A DNA stretch of 64,000 bases from Bolinopsis microptera (GCF_026151205.1 NC_087079.1:15554445-15618444), one strand, 5' to 3'. Positions 1-10,997 are shown, counted from the first letter of the stretch. The notes: a model not told the origin generated them from the sequence alone. Translations and numbers: made by a program.

Positions 1-100
1 GGACTTGAATCCGGCGGAGTCCGGCGGAGCTTGGAGTCCGCTCGGAGTCCGCCGGACTCCAACAGAGTCCACTGACTTCCGACTTCCGACTTCCGACCCT
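1..100. repeat. GC-rich short tandem repeats (GGAGTCCG / TTCCGAC units)
   Basis: The first 60 bases repeat GGAGTCCG-like words. Bases 75-100 repeat CTTCCGA three times. The tract is cut by the window edge and no gene is seen. It lies just outside the large inverted-repeat element. Confidence 0.6.
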
Positions 101-226
101 CGGCTAAATTTGTCACGTGACATACTAACATAGCATTTTGCGATATTGTGGTCAGATGAAAAGGTCGCTAGTGATAAACCTTAACCATTACCCTCACAAT
201 GTCAATAGTGTACAACTCTAGTTTTA

Positions 227-1073
227 ACTTTGACCCTATAATGTATAAACGTTGACCCTAACCCTCCACCAAACCGCCAGCAGCGAAATATCAATGTCAT
301 TGACTGGTCACGTGACCAAAACAATTTTTGTCATATTATCTCATATAGGGAAGCGTTTTTAGTTTTACCCTACACGTTGCATGTGGCGTCATTCGGCCGG
401 ATCCCAGTATGAGTAAGCAAAAATACGTCGACCATCACAGGACGACGCCAGCACTCTCTACGTACGCTCGTCGAGCTCCGATCGTTCTGTGACAAAGTAA
501 GGACGAAGCCTGAGGTCCTCAGGTAACATCGACCACCGATTGAAAATTCAGAGATTTTTTGACATAAAGGTCAAATATAAAATTAAAATCTTGATGTTAA
601 TTGATTGACGACGTCAATTTTTGAGCACAGCGCGAGCGCATATGCGGAAAAGGACCGCGTAGCTAATCAAGATGTTGATAAATATTTGACTTGTGGCGCG
701 ATGTGTTGCTCTAACTATAGCCCTCTCGTTTGCAGTATGCAGTAGCGCGCGACCGCCGCGCCGGAGGCGGAAATGACCTGGTTAGCTAAGTAAACGCGAT
801 GTGCCTTGTAGGATGAAATCTTACTAGCTGACGCCACTCGCAGCTGTGCTGCTCGCTGTACGTCAGCGATCGAAATTTATACGCGTATCACCCGTTAAGA
901 TGTGCCACCCGACGTGCCACACAATTTTTCTCGTTGCTCGTCGCACGTCGACGAACAACGAAGCTCGTTGCGACGCGCAATGAGCTGTCAGGCTAGGACA
1001 TCGTCCTGGTCCAACAAATTTTGGCGAGCGATTTTCTCCAAAAATTTAATGAGGGCGCTGACTTCCACTCTGG
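227..1073 (+). repeat. left arm of ~845-bp terminal inverted repeat
   Basis: The arm matches the reverse complement of 13943-14784 with scattered substitutions and small indels. It is more GC-rich than the surroundings, with CpG-rich short inverted words (around 425-530 and 940-1000). Homology stops at CCACTCTGG, where a fold-back insertion begins. Confidence 0.85.
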
Positions 1074-1573
1074 CTAGGTTTCTTGTTACCCAGCGCGCGT
1101 TCCTTAATGGGATGAGGTAAAATTAGGTAAAAAGAATCCACTGACTTGGCCAGAGTGCTTTCGTAAAACTTTATTACTAGCTTGGCGTTGTAGGATTATA
1201 TACTTTAATTTTGGATCGAGTGAAGCGAGTGATACACATTACTTTGATTTAACTCATGCTGATCACAATACACTTACAGTACAGGAAAGTGGGTAACACG
1301 GCTTGCAGTCGCAGCTGCAGCTCCTCGCTGGCGGTAATATTAATTCAATGAACAAGAATTAAGAAAAAGAGAATTTAAGAAAAATAGAATTTTATTTGCC
1401 ACAGAATAATCAATACATATAATATACTTCAAAAACCTCAAAATATATTGTAACATGTAAGTTCATCTATCGTTCATAAAATGGGGTACTCTCAATAATC
1501 AAATACATGCAACATGAGTACCCGACCCGCCGCGCTGGGTAACAAGAATGAAGAAACCTAGCCAGAGTGGAAG
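1062..1573. mobile_element. ~0.5-kb fold-back insertion at the inner end of the left arm
   Basis: The arm 1062-1097, including CTAGGTTTCTTGTTACCCAG, returns inverted at 1531-1573. The inverted copy has a small insertion (AATGAAG). The opposite large arm (near 13943) lacks this segment, so it looks like a later non-autonomous insertion. The interior is AT-rich with no ORF of note. Confidence 0.55.
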
Positions 1574-1687
1574 GTTCCAATTAGAATTAGACCTCTCCAT
1601 GGAAACACAGTATTCCAGTATATTTATTTCTAGTTCCTGGCATCCAATAATTTAATTTCATTCCCCTTGATGGTTCCAATTGATTGG

Positions 1688-3820
1688 CCGACATCTGTCC
1701 GACAGCGACATCTGTCCGACTCAGAAAATAGGTTATTTGGACAATAGTTTATGTCGGATCCTACCGTACGATTTTCTTGAAACTTTCCATAAAGTATAGT
1801 GGTTATATGACGAATAATCTGTGTAAGTTTGAGCGAGTTTCTATGTGCCAAATTTAAGATATTACCTTAAACACTAAAAATATATCCAATTCGGTGGTTT
1901 TCAATGGTTCCAAAGCATATATCTGGAGATCCAACGATACGATTTTCTTGAAACTTTCTAGATAGTAAGATAGCTTTAAGACAAATAATTTTTGCAAGTT
2001 TGATTAAATTTCTATGTGCCAAATTTGAGATATCACTTCAAACACACGAAAATAGTGTTGTCGGACAGATGTCGCTGTCGGACAGATGTCGTGTTACCAA
2101 ACTGATTTATTGTTGTTTAATTTTGAATCTATTGAAATTATTATATTAACTGAATTACATTGTATAGACTGCATAGCAAAAGTTTGGAGCTTTGTCTGCT
2201 GAAAGTCAGTTTTGAAACAATTGAATGAAAGGAGAGCTACTGACTGATATCATAAGCTACAGTAGGGAACGTAGTGGTAAGTCTTTGTCAAGTTATACAA
2301 TTAAAATATTGTAACAAGTTAAGTTAGGAAGATTGTTTGTGGTTGATATCATCGATTTTCACCTTTTAAGAGTCTAAATTGCAGGAACTCGACAGAATGA
2401 TGACGTGGTGACCATTATATCTGATATTATAACAAACTTGAAAAGTTACATGCTTTTTACGTAAATGTATGAACCAAAAGTGTTGCTTTTATTGGTGTTT
2501 CTTAAAACTTTAACTATCACGATCGAATTATAGACTTTAATTGAAGCTAATGGGACACATCTGACCGCAGATTAAACTTTTAGCCGGTGTAGTAGAGACG
2601 AAATCCATACCTCAGAGGTTGCCAGCTAAACCAGTTGTAAGTGGTTCACAATCATTAAAATTGTTATTGTTAAAAGTGCAACGACCTGAGCCTTTGCGCC
2701 GTGACATGGACGGTAACACAACTCGTGTCCGACAGCGAGATCTGTCCGAATCAGGGTACCAGAAAAAAACGGCATCTGTCCGAAATCATCATCTGATTTC
2801 AACACATTTCCAATTAGAGACATGATCTGAACTCATGAACTGTTACTCGCTAATTTGTATACGTAACATTTCCAATTTGAGATATGATCTACCCAATGCT
2901 CCGCGTCCGCCATATAATATATGATCTGCGTTCTTAGCAGTACCCCAAAGGAAAGATCGTCGAGTATTTTCGTCCCATCCAGAGTCCCAGAGCAGCATTG
3001 TTTCGTTGTCGGTAGAGAGCATATAGTTTGCAGGAATGGGGAGCGTTTCCAGATTAGAAAGGTTTCCAGATTAGAAGGGTTTCTCGGGTTAGAAAGGTGT
3101 CTGTTTGCTGCTTTTCTGCTTCTCTGTACCATTCTGTTGAGGGGTGATAGCTGGCAGCTCTAGATTCGTAACCCAATCCACCAACTGATTCAGATAAGAG
3201 TTATTTCGTCGGTCGATCTCCACCAGAAGCTTTTCTTTTCAAGTTCTGTTTGCTGACGTGGACGGTCGTTTCAGCATGGTGGGCAGGGTGAGTGCGGTCA
3301 GGAGTAGGAGTGATCAGTTGTTTCTCCACGGTAGAATCGTGCTCTGCAACCCTTTCGGAAATCCGAATATTTCCAGTGGGTGGTATCGTCTCTTTATTTG
3401 TCGAAGACGTATCGGAAGCCATTCAGGACAGGGTTCTCCGGGCCGAGCCTTGTTTGCGTCCAGGGATAAACTGAAGATTGGTTGCAATTGTGGATTGCGA
3501 TAACTGATCTACATACCGCTGTCTTATATGTACTCATGTCCTGTGATGTGATCGACAGCTTGTAAGTTTACGGCTAGGACGATCTGACGTTCCTGTTCTC
3601 AACTAGTCAATCATATATCGAGGATTATATTTCATGGGATCACATCAGCATTAGAACAATGGGAGCAACGTCACGAGATTACCCGTGAGCTTGTGAAATA
3701 TGAATGTGAACTGAAATTACAATATGATCCGAAATTCGGACAGATGTCGCCAAAAACGACTCCTGTCCGACAGCCACATCTGTCCGAAATCCCTAATTCG
3801 GCTGTCGGACAGATGTCGCC
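1688..3820. repeat. dispersed CGGACAGATGTCG motif clusters
   Basis: The 13-mer CGGACAGATGTCG, or close variants in either orientation, occurs in four tight clusters at 1688-1720, 2060-2091, 2726-2784 and 3736-3820, two or more per cluster. It is confined to the left part of the large element. Multimeric transposase-binding sites are one possibility. The 2.1-3.9 kb interval otherwise shows no convincing gene. Confidence 0.6.
1756..2055 (+). repeat. two-copy direct repeat (~115-bp units), third inverted copy at 13605-13790
   Basis: Units at about 1756-1867 and 1926-2040 share GATACGATTTTCTTGAAACT-like starts and TTTCTATGTGCCAAATTT near the end. A reverse-complement relative at 13605-13790 extends the mirror symmetry of the large element inward. 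Confidence 0.65.
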
Positions 3821-3892
3821 CAATCGACATGGACACGGTTGGACACCACCTATACCATTATTTGGTAGATCAACTTAATAGATTTACATGGT

Positions 3893-3992
3893 TTTGACTT
3901 ACATCTCAAAACTTATTTAATTTAACTGTTACTATACCTGCCGGCAGGTATAGTAACAGTTAAATTAAATAAGTTTTGAGATGTAAGTCAAA
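3893..3992. repeat. perfect 100-bp spacer-less palindrome
   Basis: The arms 3893-3942 and 3943-3992 are exact reverse complements with no mismatch, centred on CCTGCC/GGCAGG. The ends are TTTGACTTACATCTC and its complement. It could be a compact palindromic MITE or a DNA-joining (or assembly) inversion product. Confidence 0.9.
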
Positions 3993-4256
3993 CAGTATTT
4001 CCCAGGAACAATATTTCATCACAAATGAACAAATTGCTCCAAGATACATACAGTTCGAGCTCATATGATTTTCTTTCTGTAAGTATATCTTGTCAAATGT
4101 CAAAGAATCGATGTAACATAGTATGTTGTTACACGCTTCATAACTTATCGCAGCAATGTGTACTATCCTACATTCGTTTTCATTTGGTATATACATTCAT
4201 TGAAATAACTATTGTTTTTCAGCCAAAGAGTAGTCGACGATTGAGAGCATTCCTGC

Positions 4257-4316
4257 TATCAAGAAACCTGTTATCAAGAAGCCTGATATCAAGAAACCTG
4301 ATATTAAGACATGCAG
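4257..4316 (+). repeat. short tandem repeat, ~18-bp unit
   Basis: About three to four copies of a TATCAAGAAACCTG-containing 18-bp unit with substitutions. No gene is supported in 4000-4840. Confidence 0.6.
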
Positions 4317-5047
4317 CACTGTCAAATCGGTTAGTACAAGTGGAAAAAATGTTCGTGAACACGTGTCGCCCATCGGGATACTTGGATATTGCCGATTTTA
4401 TGTGTGATCTCGAGTTACATATGTCGTCACTCGTCATGCTCAAATCCATCTAAATAACTTGTTTCCAGGCTTGATAATCAGCTGTTACCCGGGTGAAACT
4501 TCAGTTTATCTTCTATCAACGTTTATTGATCTCACAAATGCTTGATGTTTGAATTGCAGTGTCGTTTAACACTAACAGTACTTAAATCACCAGTATGAAG
4601 GCATATCATAGTAGTACATTTTACTGATTTAAATCGAAACCGTCAGATCTTAACGTTCAAAATGTACGATAAAAACTTTACCAAGCCGAGTTTTACCGAG
4701 GTTTTGCAAACATGCGATGGAAAACAAACGCATTCCACTGAGTGGAATCCACTCATGTGTAAGACGGAACCAGTCAAATCCCTGTCAAAACTTCGAGCAA
4801 ATCTGCACACACTGTAACCAGCCAGGGGAGGTGGTTACAGAAGGAGGCAGTGACGACTGTTGACATACATTTTTATTTCTGTTTCACCTGTCAGACTTCA
4901 TATCGATACACCGTTGTCTCGGAAGGGGTGTTCACGGTTCAATAACAACGACCATACAATTGTAGACTGTCAGCTTCTGGAAACCATCTTCACCAGACTG
5001 ACATTGTTTGGACACCCCATATCCGAGACAGACGATCTTTCCGAAAG

Positions 5048-5756
5048 GAGTCCGACAGTCCCCACCATACCAACAACACCCTAAGGGATCCCTTCCTACT
5101 CTATATGGGCATGAAGGAGACACCTCTAGACTTCCTGTCCTGTAGAGATTGTGGGAGGCATTCCCCTGTCATCCTCTTTGATGTGAAAGCAATAGATAAA
5201 GGCTCTGACGGCAAACCTGATGTCTACCCCATACAATTTGATGACTTGTGGAACATCGATCGTCAAGCAGAAAACCGGATCTAACGTCATCAACGGTATG
5301 CTTGACATGCTTAAATTAATCAAGAAGGGGACACTGAGATAACGGGTGGAGAGGATAATAGAACACAACACAGATCACTATTCGTTCACTAAGAAGTTTG
5401 TACAGATTGCTGGGAAGAGTGGTGGACTTCTCACAGTCATGTGTCCACATGGAATATGTGTAGGGTTTAAGGTCCTCTGCCTGCATGAAGGGGCATCGGA
5501 TTACGTTCAGTTCCTTAGATCATGGCAGCATATTCCGTCAATATCTGTTGTGGTCTTTGCTTCCTAAGTGGCCCGCCATGCCGAGAAGCAGTTCCCTGGT
5601 ATGCTGCCACCATACGGAGGAAAGCTGGCAGACTCTTCAAAACCGGAGATCCCGCAATTCATCAAATTCTGCGGCGTTATAAACTTCGATGAGCTGTTGA
5701 ACCACAAAGTTCAATCTGTGAAATCCAACCCTAGAGACCATCCTGTAACCAAGTGA
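5048..5756 (+). pseudogene. decayed transposase-like gene fragment (HMGXB3/KDZ-like pattern)
   Basis: The frame reading ...DFLSCRDCGRHSPV (about 5126-5167) runs to a TAA near 5282. A second piece begins near 5349 and contains a CPHGICVGFKVLC block (5441-5479) followed by SDYVQFLRSWQHIPSI. After about 5555 the reading shifts frame into VARHAEKQFPGMLPPYGGKLA (5572-5634). From memory, the order CPHG...(F/L)K...DYV..L.S..H.P..V...A..VA.H resembles a transposase-derived region shared by HMGXB3 and transposon proteins of cnidarians and fish. This is family recall, not a search. At least one stop and one frameshift make it non-functional. The protease-like remnant downstream on the same strand suggests one original gene, split by later insertions. 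Confidence 0.5.
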
Positions 5757-5790
5757 AGCCACAAGTTACCATATGTATGTCCATAATCAA

Positions 5791-5845
5791 AGATAGAGAT
5801 TCGGCGGAAAGACAGTGCAGGCTGAGCGCCGCCCAGTAAGCCATA
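5791..5845 (+). repeat. dispersed repeat with GCCGCCCAGTAAG core
   Basis: The copy reads AGAGATTCGGCGGAA...GGCTGAGCGCCGCCCAGTAAG. Relatives occur at 14821-14865 (+), 15879-15920 (+) and 63380-63452 (-). All pair an (A/T)GGCGGAATGACAG-like word with the GCCCAGTAAG-like word. Confidence 0.6.
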
Positions 5846-6054
5846 AGTACATCTTATTTGACAGATTTCATTCGAGGTGAATTTTAAAAATCCATAAGAT
5901 ATATTTCATCGCTTGAATATTTGTGCACAGCTGCTACGGAATAGAATAAACACATCAATTTGTGAGCAAAATCACAAGGAGCTTAATAGGTACAGATATT
6001 CATTATATAACATGTCGGGGATGAACTTACTGCTGTCGGTTACATTCATACATC

Positions 6055-7953
6055 TTATGAGAAACGGCTGCACGAATTCCAGGCCCCCCTATTATTAGGG
6101 GTCAGATCATACTTACTTACTTGATACTTGATAAGGTCTCCTCGATCATTCGAGTGGCCTGCACCAAGGAATTGCCGCTTATGTCGTATCATCTCTCTCC
6201 AGTGCTTGCGATTTCCTGCCAACTCTCGGACCTTATCAAATACAATGTCTGGATCTCCTGTAAATGTTACTGCGTCTTCCAGGACACAGGTTCGCCAATT
6301 CTTTCTTGGCCGCCCACGTGATCTTCGGCCGTGAGCAGGTGTCCAGTCAAGTAGATACTTTGGTAGCCTGGTGTCCGGCATTCTAGAAACATGTCCAAAC
6401 CAGCGAAGACGGTTGGCACTGATGTTGGTTATAACCGGGTTTATTCTTGCCCGCTCCAACACTTGAACATTGCTCGTCCGGTGGAACCATTTAATTCGAA
6501 GGATTCTCCACAAACAGTTTTGATGGAAAACTTCGAAGCGATGTAGTTGCTTTGAAGTAGTGTTCCAGACTTCGCTTCCATAAAGTAATATTGTTAGAAC
6601 CGCTGCAACATATATCCGTATTTTGGTGTTAGTTTGGATGTTGCGATTCTTCCAAATATTACCGAGCTGATTGAATGCTCCTGAGGCTTTCTGGATCCGT
6701 GCAGACAAGTCCCGGTCAATAGTCCCATCACTTGATATAATCGACCCAAGGTAAGTGAAGTTGCTGACTTGCTGGATAGCCGTGTCTCCCACTGTAATGT
6801 CCACCGTTGATGCTTCAGTATACGGCCTCTGTGATGTATTCTTGCCGATGGCCATAACCTCTGTTTTCTTCGCATTGATTCTGAGGCCAGCCTGAGCCGC
6901 ATACTTGCATAAAAGATCAGTCGTCTCCTGGAGACCGTCCTTGGTGTTGTCCATGATAGCCAAATCATCTGCATAGTCAGTATCCAAGACGACTGTATCC
7001 TGACCAAAGCTGGTGGTAGCTCTCTTCAGCACTGCCCCGTGTGACAACACTTTGTTATTCTCAGCCCGCTGCGCAGGCAGGTTGATGCAAACATTTAAGA
7101 TAGGTGGACCCTGAATATCCCCCTGCCCAGAACCAGATGTAACGTCAAACCAATCTGAGAGCTCACCATTATGTCTGACAGAGCTGACGGTGCCGCAAAA
7201 GAATGCTTGCATTATGCGAATGTATTTACAAGGCAAGCCATAATGACTGAAAGCTTTCCAGATAAACTCCCGATTAAGTGAATCGAATGCAGCTTTAAAG
7301 TCAACAAAATTTAAGTACAGGGGGAGGTTAAACTCAATGCTGTTGTGAATAATAGTACGGAGCGAATAAATCTGATCAATGCAAGACCTTTTTTTCCTGA
7401 ACCCGCACTGATTCTCTCGGAGCAGTTCTTCAAGCCCCGCATTCATCCGTCGCAACACTATTATCTGATAGAGTTTTGATGCCGTGGAGCGTAGGGTTAT
7501 GCCCCTGTTGTTCGAGCAGAATGATGTATCACCCTTTTTCGGGACAATAACAATGATACCATTAACCCAATCCTCTGGCACATTCTCCGTCTCCCAAACA
7601 CGTGCAAACAGTTTCTCAAGCCTGTTTAAAAGACCAGGAGCCCCATACTTCAGCTGTTCGTTGGAAATTTCATCAATTCCAGAGCTCTTGTGATTCTTCA
7701 GACTCTTTAAAGCCTCAGAGATCTCTGTTCTGCTAGGGGGTAAATCACTATCACTCAGATACGGAAAACATGGTGCGACCTCTAGACTGTCTAGGTCTGA
7801 AAGGTCCACGTCTCCTATCTGCGGGTTTAGTAGTTCAGCGAAGTGCTCACCCCATCGTTTTCGTTGAGCAGCGGGGTCAGAAATCAACTTCTCGGTTTTA
7901 TCTCTGACAGCAGTTGACTTCCGACTTTTCTTGCCTGACAAGGACTTGATCAT
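6055..7953 (-). CDS. reverse transcriptase of a 5'-truncated RTE-like LINE
   Basis: This is the open part of a non-LTR retrotransposon polyprotein on the minus strand. The RT domain shows NNRGITL (fingers), LNFVDFKAAFDS (motif A), SGSGQGDIQGPPI (motif B) and DTDYADDLAIMD (motif C, around residue 325). The tail RLRWFGHVSRMP...GRSRGRPRKNW is typical of RTE-like and related LINE C-termini. The endonuclease is missing: sequence upstream (7954-8168) continues the protein in broken frames, then ends at the insertion boundary. The frame has no stop before the 3' tail and reads out into flanking DNA, stopping at 6055. Integration used reverse transcription at the target, so this copy is dead on arrival but fairly young. 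Clade assignment is tentative. Confidence 0.85.
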   Translation of the reverse strand: MIKSLSGKKSRKSTAVRDKTEKLISDPAAQRKRWGEHFAELLNPQIGDVDLSDLDSLEVAPCFPYLSDSDLPPSRTEISEALKSLKNHKSSGIDEISNEQLKYGAPGLLNRLEKLFARVWETENVPEDWVNGIIVIVPKKGDTSFCSNNRGITLRSTASKLYQIIVLRRMNAGLEELLRENQCGFRKKRSCIDQIYSLRTIIHNSIEFNLPLYLNFVDFKAAFDSLNREFIWKAFSHYGLPCKYIRIMQAFFCGTVSSVRHNGELSDWFDVTSGSGQGDIQGPPILNVCINLPAQRAENNKVLSHGAVLKRATTSFGQDTVVLDTDYADDLAIMDNTKDGLQETTDLLCKYAAQAGLRINAKKTEVMAIGKNTSQRPYTEASTVDITVGDTAIQQVSNFTYLGSIISSDGTIDRDLSARIQKASGAFNQLGNIWKNRNIQTNTKIRIYVAAVLTILLYGSEVWNTTSKQLHRFEVFHQNCLWRILRIKWFHRTSNVQVLERARINPVITNISANRLRWFGHVSRMPDTRLPKYLLDWTPAHGRRSRGRPRKNWRTCVLEDAVTFTGDPDIVFDKVRELAGNRKHWREMIRHKRQFLGAGHSNDRGDLIKYQVSKYDLTPNNRGAWNSCSRFS

Positions 7954-8168
7954 CTGCCAGACCTCCCTCTGCTGCCCGTGTGAAGAAGCTGTTTCCAGAT
8001 CGGCTGCAACCCGTAAATTCAGTTCTCATCGTCCTTCTTGCAGCTCTTCTTAACACGCTTATTAGCAAGAGAATACTCAGATCTATTGAATCCATCACAT
8101 GGGCATTTCTGCTTGACCTTACTCCGCTCCGAGATGAGATCCTTTGTCTCTTGTGACAAGTGCTGCTT
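6111..8168 (-). mobile_element. RTE-like LINE insertion with 10-bp target duplication
   Basis: The direct repeat GTCAGATCAT occurs exactly at 6101-6110 and 8169-8178. The element runs minus-strand, with its 3' end at 6111 in an AAGT-rich tail and its 5' end truncated near 8168. Removing it and one duplicate rejoins the left terminal repeat of the MULE-type element. This shows the LINE is younger than that element. Confidence 0.85.
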
Positions 8169-8336
8169 GTCAGATCATTATATGACGTATAATTAGTGAT
8201 GTGCCGTATAATTAGTGATGTGATCCACCAGCTACGATTTACAGAACATGTGAACTCTACCCTATATCTAGCCCAGTTTTACCCCTTAGTTTTGATTTAA
8301 ATTAACAAGTACACACACAATACTAAAAGAACAGAT

Positions 8337-10699
8337 GGGGGGGGGGGGGCCAATGACTACCAATGGAGACTTGGGGAATTACGTCAACGATTTTACACCG
8401 AGTCCCCATGATTTTTAGTCCCCATTAGTCCCCAAAGGTCACCATTAGTCCCCATTTAGATTTCAAAAAATCTGGCTTCTCCAGACCAGATCGTAAACTT
8501 CTCAAGACTGAAGTCTAGAATATTTATAAATGGTCACTGGACATTCCTGACTTCTTGGGAGCTACTTGAGGGCTGTTAGAGTACCTCAGGTAAATTAAGG
8601 GAGGGGGCGGGGGCGACTACCAATGACAACATTGAGGAGACATATTGCATATATACGCTTATTTTATCAGATTGATCTAGTAACACGAGTTGTAGCGCAA
8701 GGAAAATAAACGCATTATCAATTTTTCTTATTACTTTTGTATTGATTTGTCTGAAATGATATGCTCAGTAATTTGAAATTGGCGTTGGTTTCTTTTGTTT
8801 TTGACGATCATTTATGGAAATATTCACAAAAGAGTGCTTGCCAGTGCTTAAAATAAAGATCACCCAAGTCTGTTCACAGAACGGGTGTTATAAATACTCA
8901 TTCACCCATCATCGGCCACTTGGTAGATCACCGACCGGCTATAAGCCGGCTTATATCCGGCTACAATTTTTATAGCCGGCTATAAGTCGGTTTATAGCCG
9001 GTTAGTAGCCGCTTACATTTGTTGTTGAGCGACGGCTATTAGCCGGTTATAAGCCTGCTATTAGCCGTTTTGGTAATAAAAGTGGTTATAAGCCGGTTAT
9101 AAGCCGGTTATAAGATATTAACTCAACTACATCGTACTGAACGATAGTCAGGAGCCGGCTATAAGAAATTCAGTGAAAACGGCTATTAGCCGGTTATAAG
9201 CCGGCTATTAGCCGTTTAGGTATCGAAAGTGGTTATAAGCCGGCTATAAGCCGGTTATAAGATATTAACTCAACTTCATCGTACTGAACCGGCTATAAGA
9301 AATTCAGCGAAAACGGCTATTAGCCGGTTATAAGCCGGCTATTAGCCGTTTAGGTATCGAAAGTGGTTATAAGCCGGCTATAAGCCAGTTATAAGATATT
9401 AACTCAACTTCATCGTACTGAACGATAGTCAGGAGCCGGCTATAAGAAATTCAGCGAAAACGGCTATTAGCCGGTTATATTGCCGCTTTTGTTTGACAGA
9501 ATTTTTAGTTAAAAATTGAATTGTTGTATTTAATAATCATTTGACAAATGTGTGAACATCCCTAACAGCGGAGTCTCACTCTTATTGAATCTATTCTACA
9601 ATAATTATTAATTACTAGTCTACAATAATTACTATGTCTACAATTATTATGTTCATTTTTCCTAAGTTTCTTATAGCCGGCTCCTGACTATCGTTCTTCG
9701 CCATGAAAATGAGTTAATATCTTATAGCAAATTACCCGCAGGCGTAACTGGTTACCATGACAACCGTTACACAAATTACCCGCAGTTCAGTACCATGACA
9801 TTGAGTTTATATCTTATAGCCGCCTTATAGCCGGCTTATAGCCGGCTTATAACCACTTTTGATACCTAAACGGCTTATAGCCGGCTTATAACCGGCTAAT
9901 AGCCGGTTTCCCTGAATTTCTTATAGCCGGCTCCTGACTATCGTTCAGTACGATGAAGTTGAGTTAATATCTTATAACCGGCTTATAGCCGGCTTATAGC
10001 CGGCTTATAACCACTTTCGATACCTAAACGGCTAATAGCCGGCTTATAACCGGCTAATAGCTGGTTTCCCTGAATTTCTTATAGCCGGCTCCTGACTATC
10101 GCTCAGTACGATGTAGTTGAGTTAATATCTTATAACCGGCTTACAGCCGGCTTATAACCACTTTTGATACCTAAACGGCTAATAGCCGGCTTATAACCGG
10201 CTAATAGCCGTCGCTCAACAACAAATGTAAGCGGCTACTAACCGGCTATAAGCCGGCTTATAGCCGGCTATAAAAATTTTAGCCGGCTTATAACCGGTCG
10301 GTGATCTACCAATTTCCCCCATCATCTAACATCTTTAAGTGTATTAGGAGGGTAAGTCGAAGGAGGGTTAGTTCAGTCGGCTACTTCTACCTTCACGAGA
10401 GCTAAACTTCAATTTACCTCAATCTGAACTGACTTGTACAGTGGTAGAACACATTACAACCGGGCTTATCATTTTACTTTTAAGTCAGATTTATCCTACT
10501 CTTATCTTGGACAAAACATCTCGATCGTATCGTTATTAAACTAACTTGAAAACCATAAATAACTGTCAAAAATTCTGGGGACTTATGGGGACAAATGGTG
10601 AATTACGTCAACGAGTTGACCTCTAGTCCCCATGATTTTTAGTCCCCATTAGTCCCCAAAAGTCTCCATTGGTAGTCATTGGCCCCCCCCCCCCCCCCC
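8337..10699. mobile_element. poly-G-ended inverted-repeat element with AACAGAT target duplication
   Basis: Left end 8337: a G run, then GGCCAATGACTACCAATGGAG. The right end (10699) is the inverted copy. Both ends then carry GTCCCCATGATTTTTAGTCC-type blocks and ATTACGTCAACGA. AACAGAT lies at both 8330-8336 and 10700-10706. Removing the element rejoins the MULE transposase frame across the site. No coding capacity is visible. The superfamily is undetermined; a 7-8-bp duplication would fit hAT-like elements. Confidence 0.75.
8920..10312. mobile_element. giant foldback element built of TATAGCCGGC words
   Basis: The ends TTGGTAGATCACCGACCGG (8920-8938) and its exact complement (10294-10312) bound ~1.4 kb. 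Both arms are mosaics of TATAAGCCGGC / TATTAGCCG words and a repeated AGATATTAACTCAACT block. The arms are inverted relative to each other around a less repetitive core at about 9480-9780. No ORF is seen. CATCATC occurs just outside both ends. Confidence 0.85.
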
Positions 10700-10706
10700 A
10701 ACAGAT

Positions 10707-10997
10707 ATCGTGGAGTTGGGTATGGTAATTCCTTCGCCTCTTAGCGGGTGTCTTGCCAACACTCAACCTGTCGATGTGAAAGTCGGTAATGACTTGCTGA
10801 TCTTTGATAGCTCGCACATACTCTTGAACAGAGGGCTTTGGGCGATGCACTCGGGATTTAAATCCTCTGTGAAAGCCAGGCAGACTTGAGGGCTGAATCC
10901 TTTACTTGTCCTTCTTCCGGGAGTAGATGTATCCATCAGAGTCGAGTAGCTGTTGACATCCTGTCCGACCAGAGATGAATTTGGAGAAAGTAGGCAT
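10707..10997 (-). pseudogene. internally deleted MULE transposase with FLYWCH-like N-terminus
   Basis: The ATG at 10997 begins MPTFSKFISGRTGCQQLL-DSDGYIYSRKKDK, resembling the first half of a FLYWCH zinc finger (S.RG...L...GY.Y). After a TAA at 10902-10904 the same frame continues with GFHRGFKSRVHRPKPSVQEY and VRAIKDQQ, resembling the C-terminal region of animal MULE transposases. The catalytic core is missing, so this looks like a deletion derivative. The frame then meets the poly-G-ended element. On the far side (8336 downward) it continues about 15 codons to a stop. Family assignment is by motif memory only. Confidence 0.55.

Noticed and set aside
2619-3503. Several 60-100-codon frames on both strands
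   Set aside because: Overlapping on both strands, no recognisable motifs, and crossed by the CGGACAGATGTCG repeat clusters.
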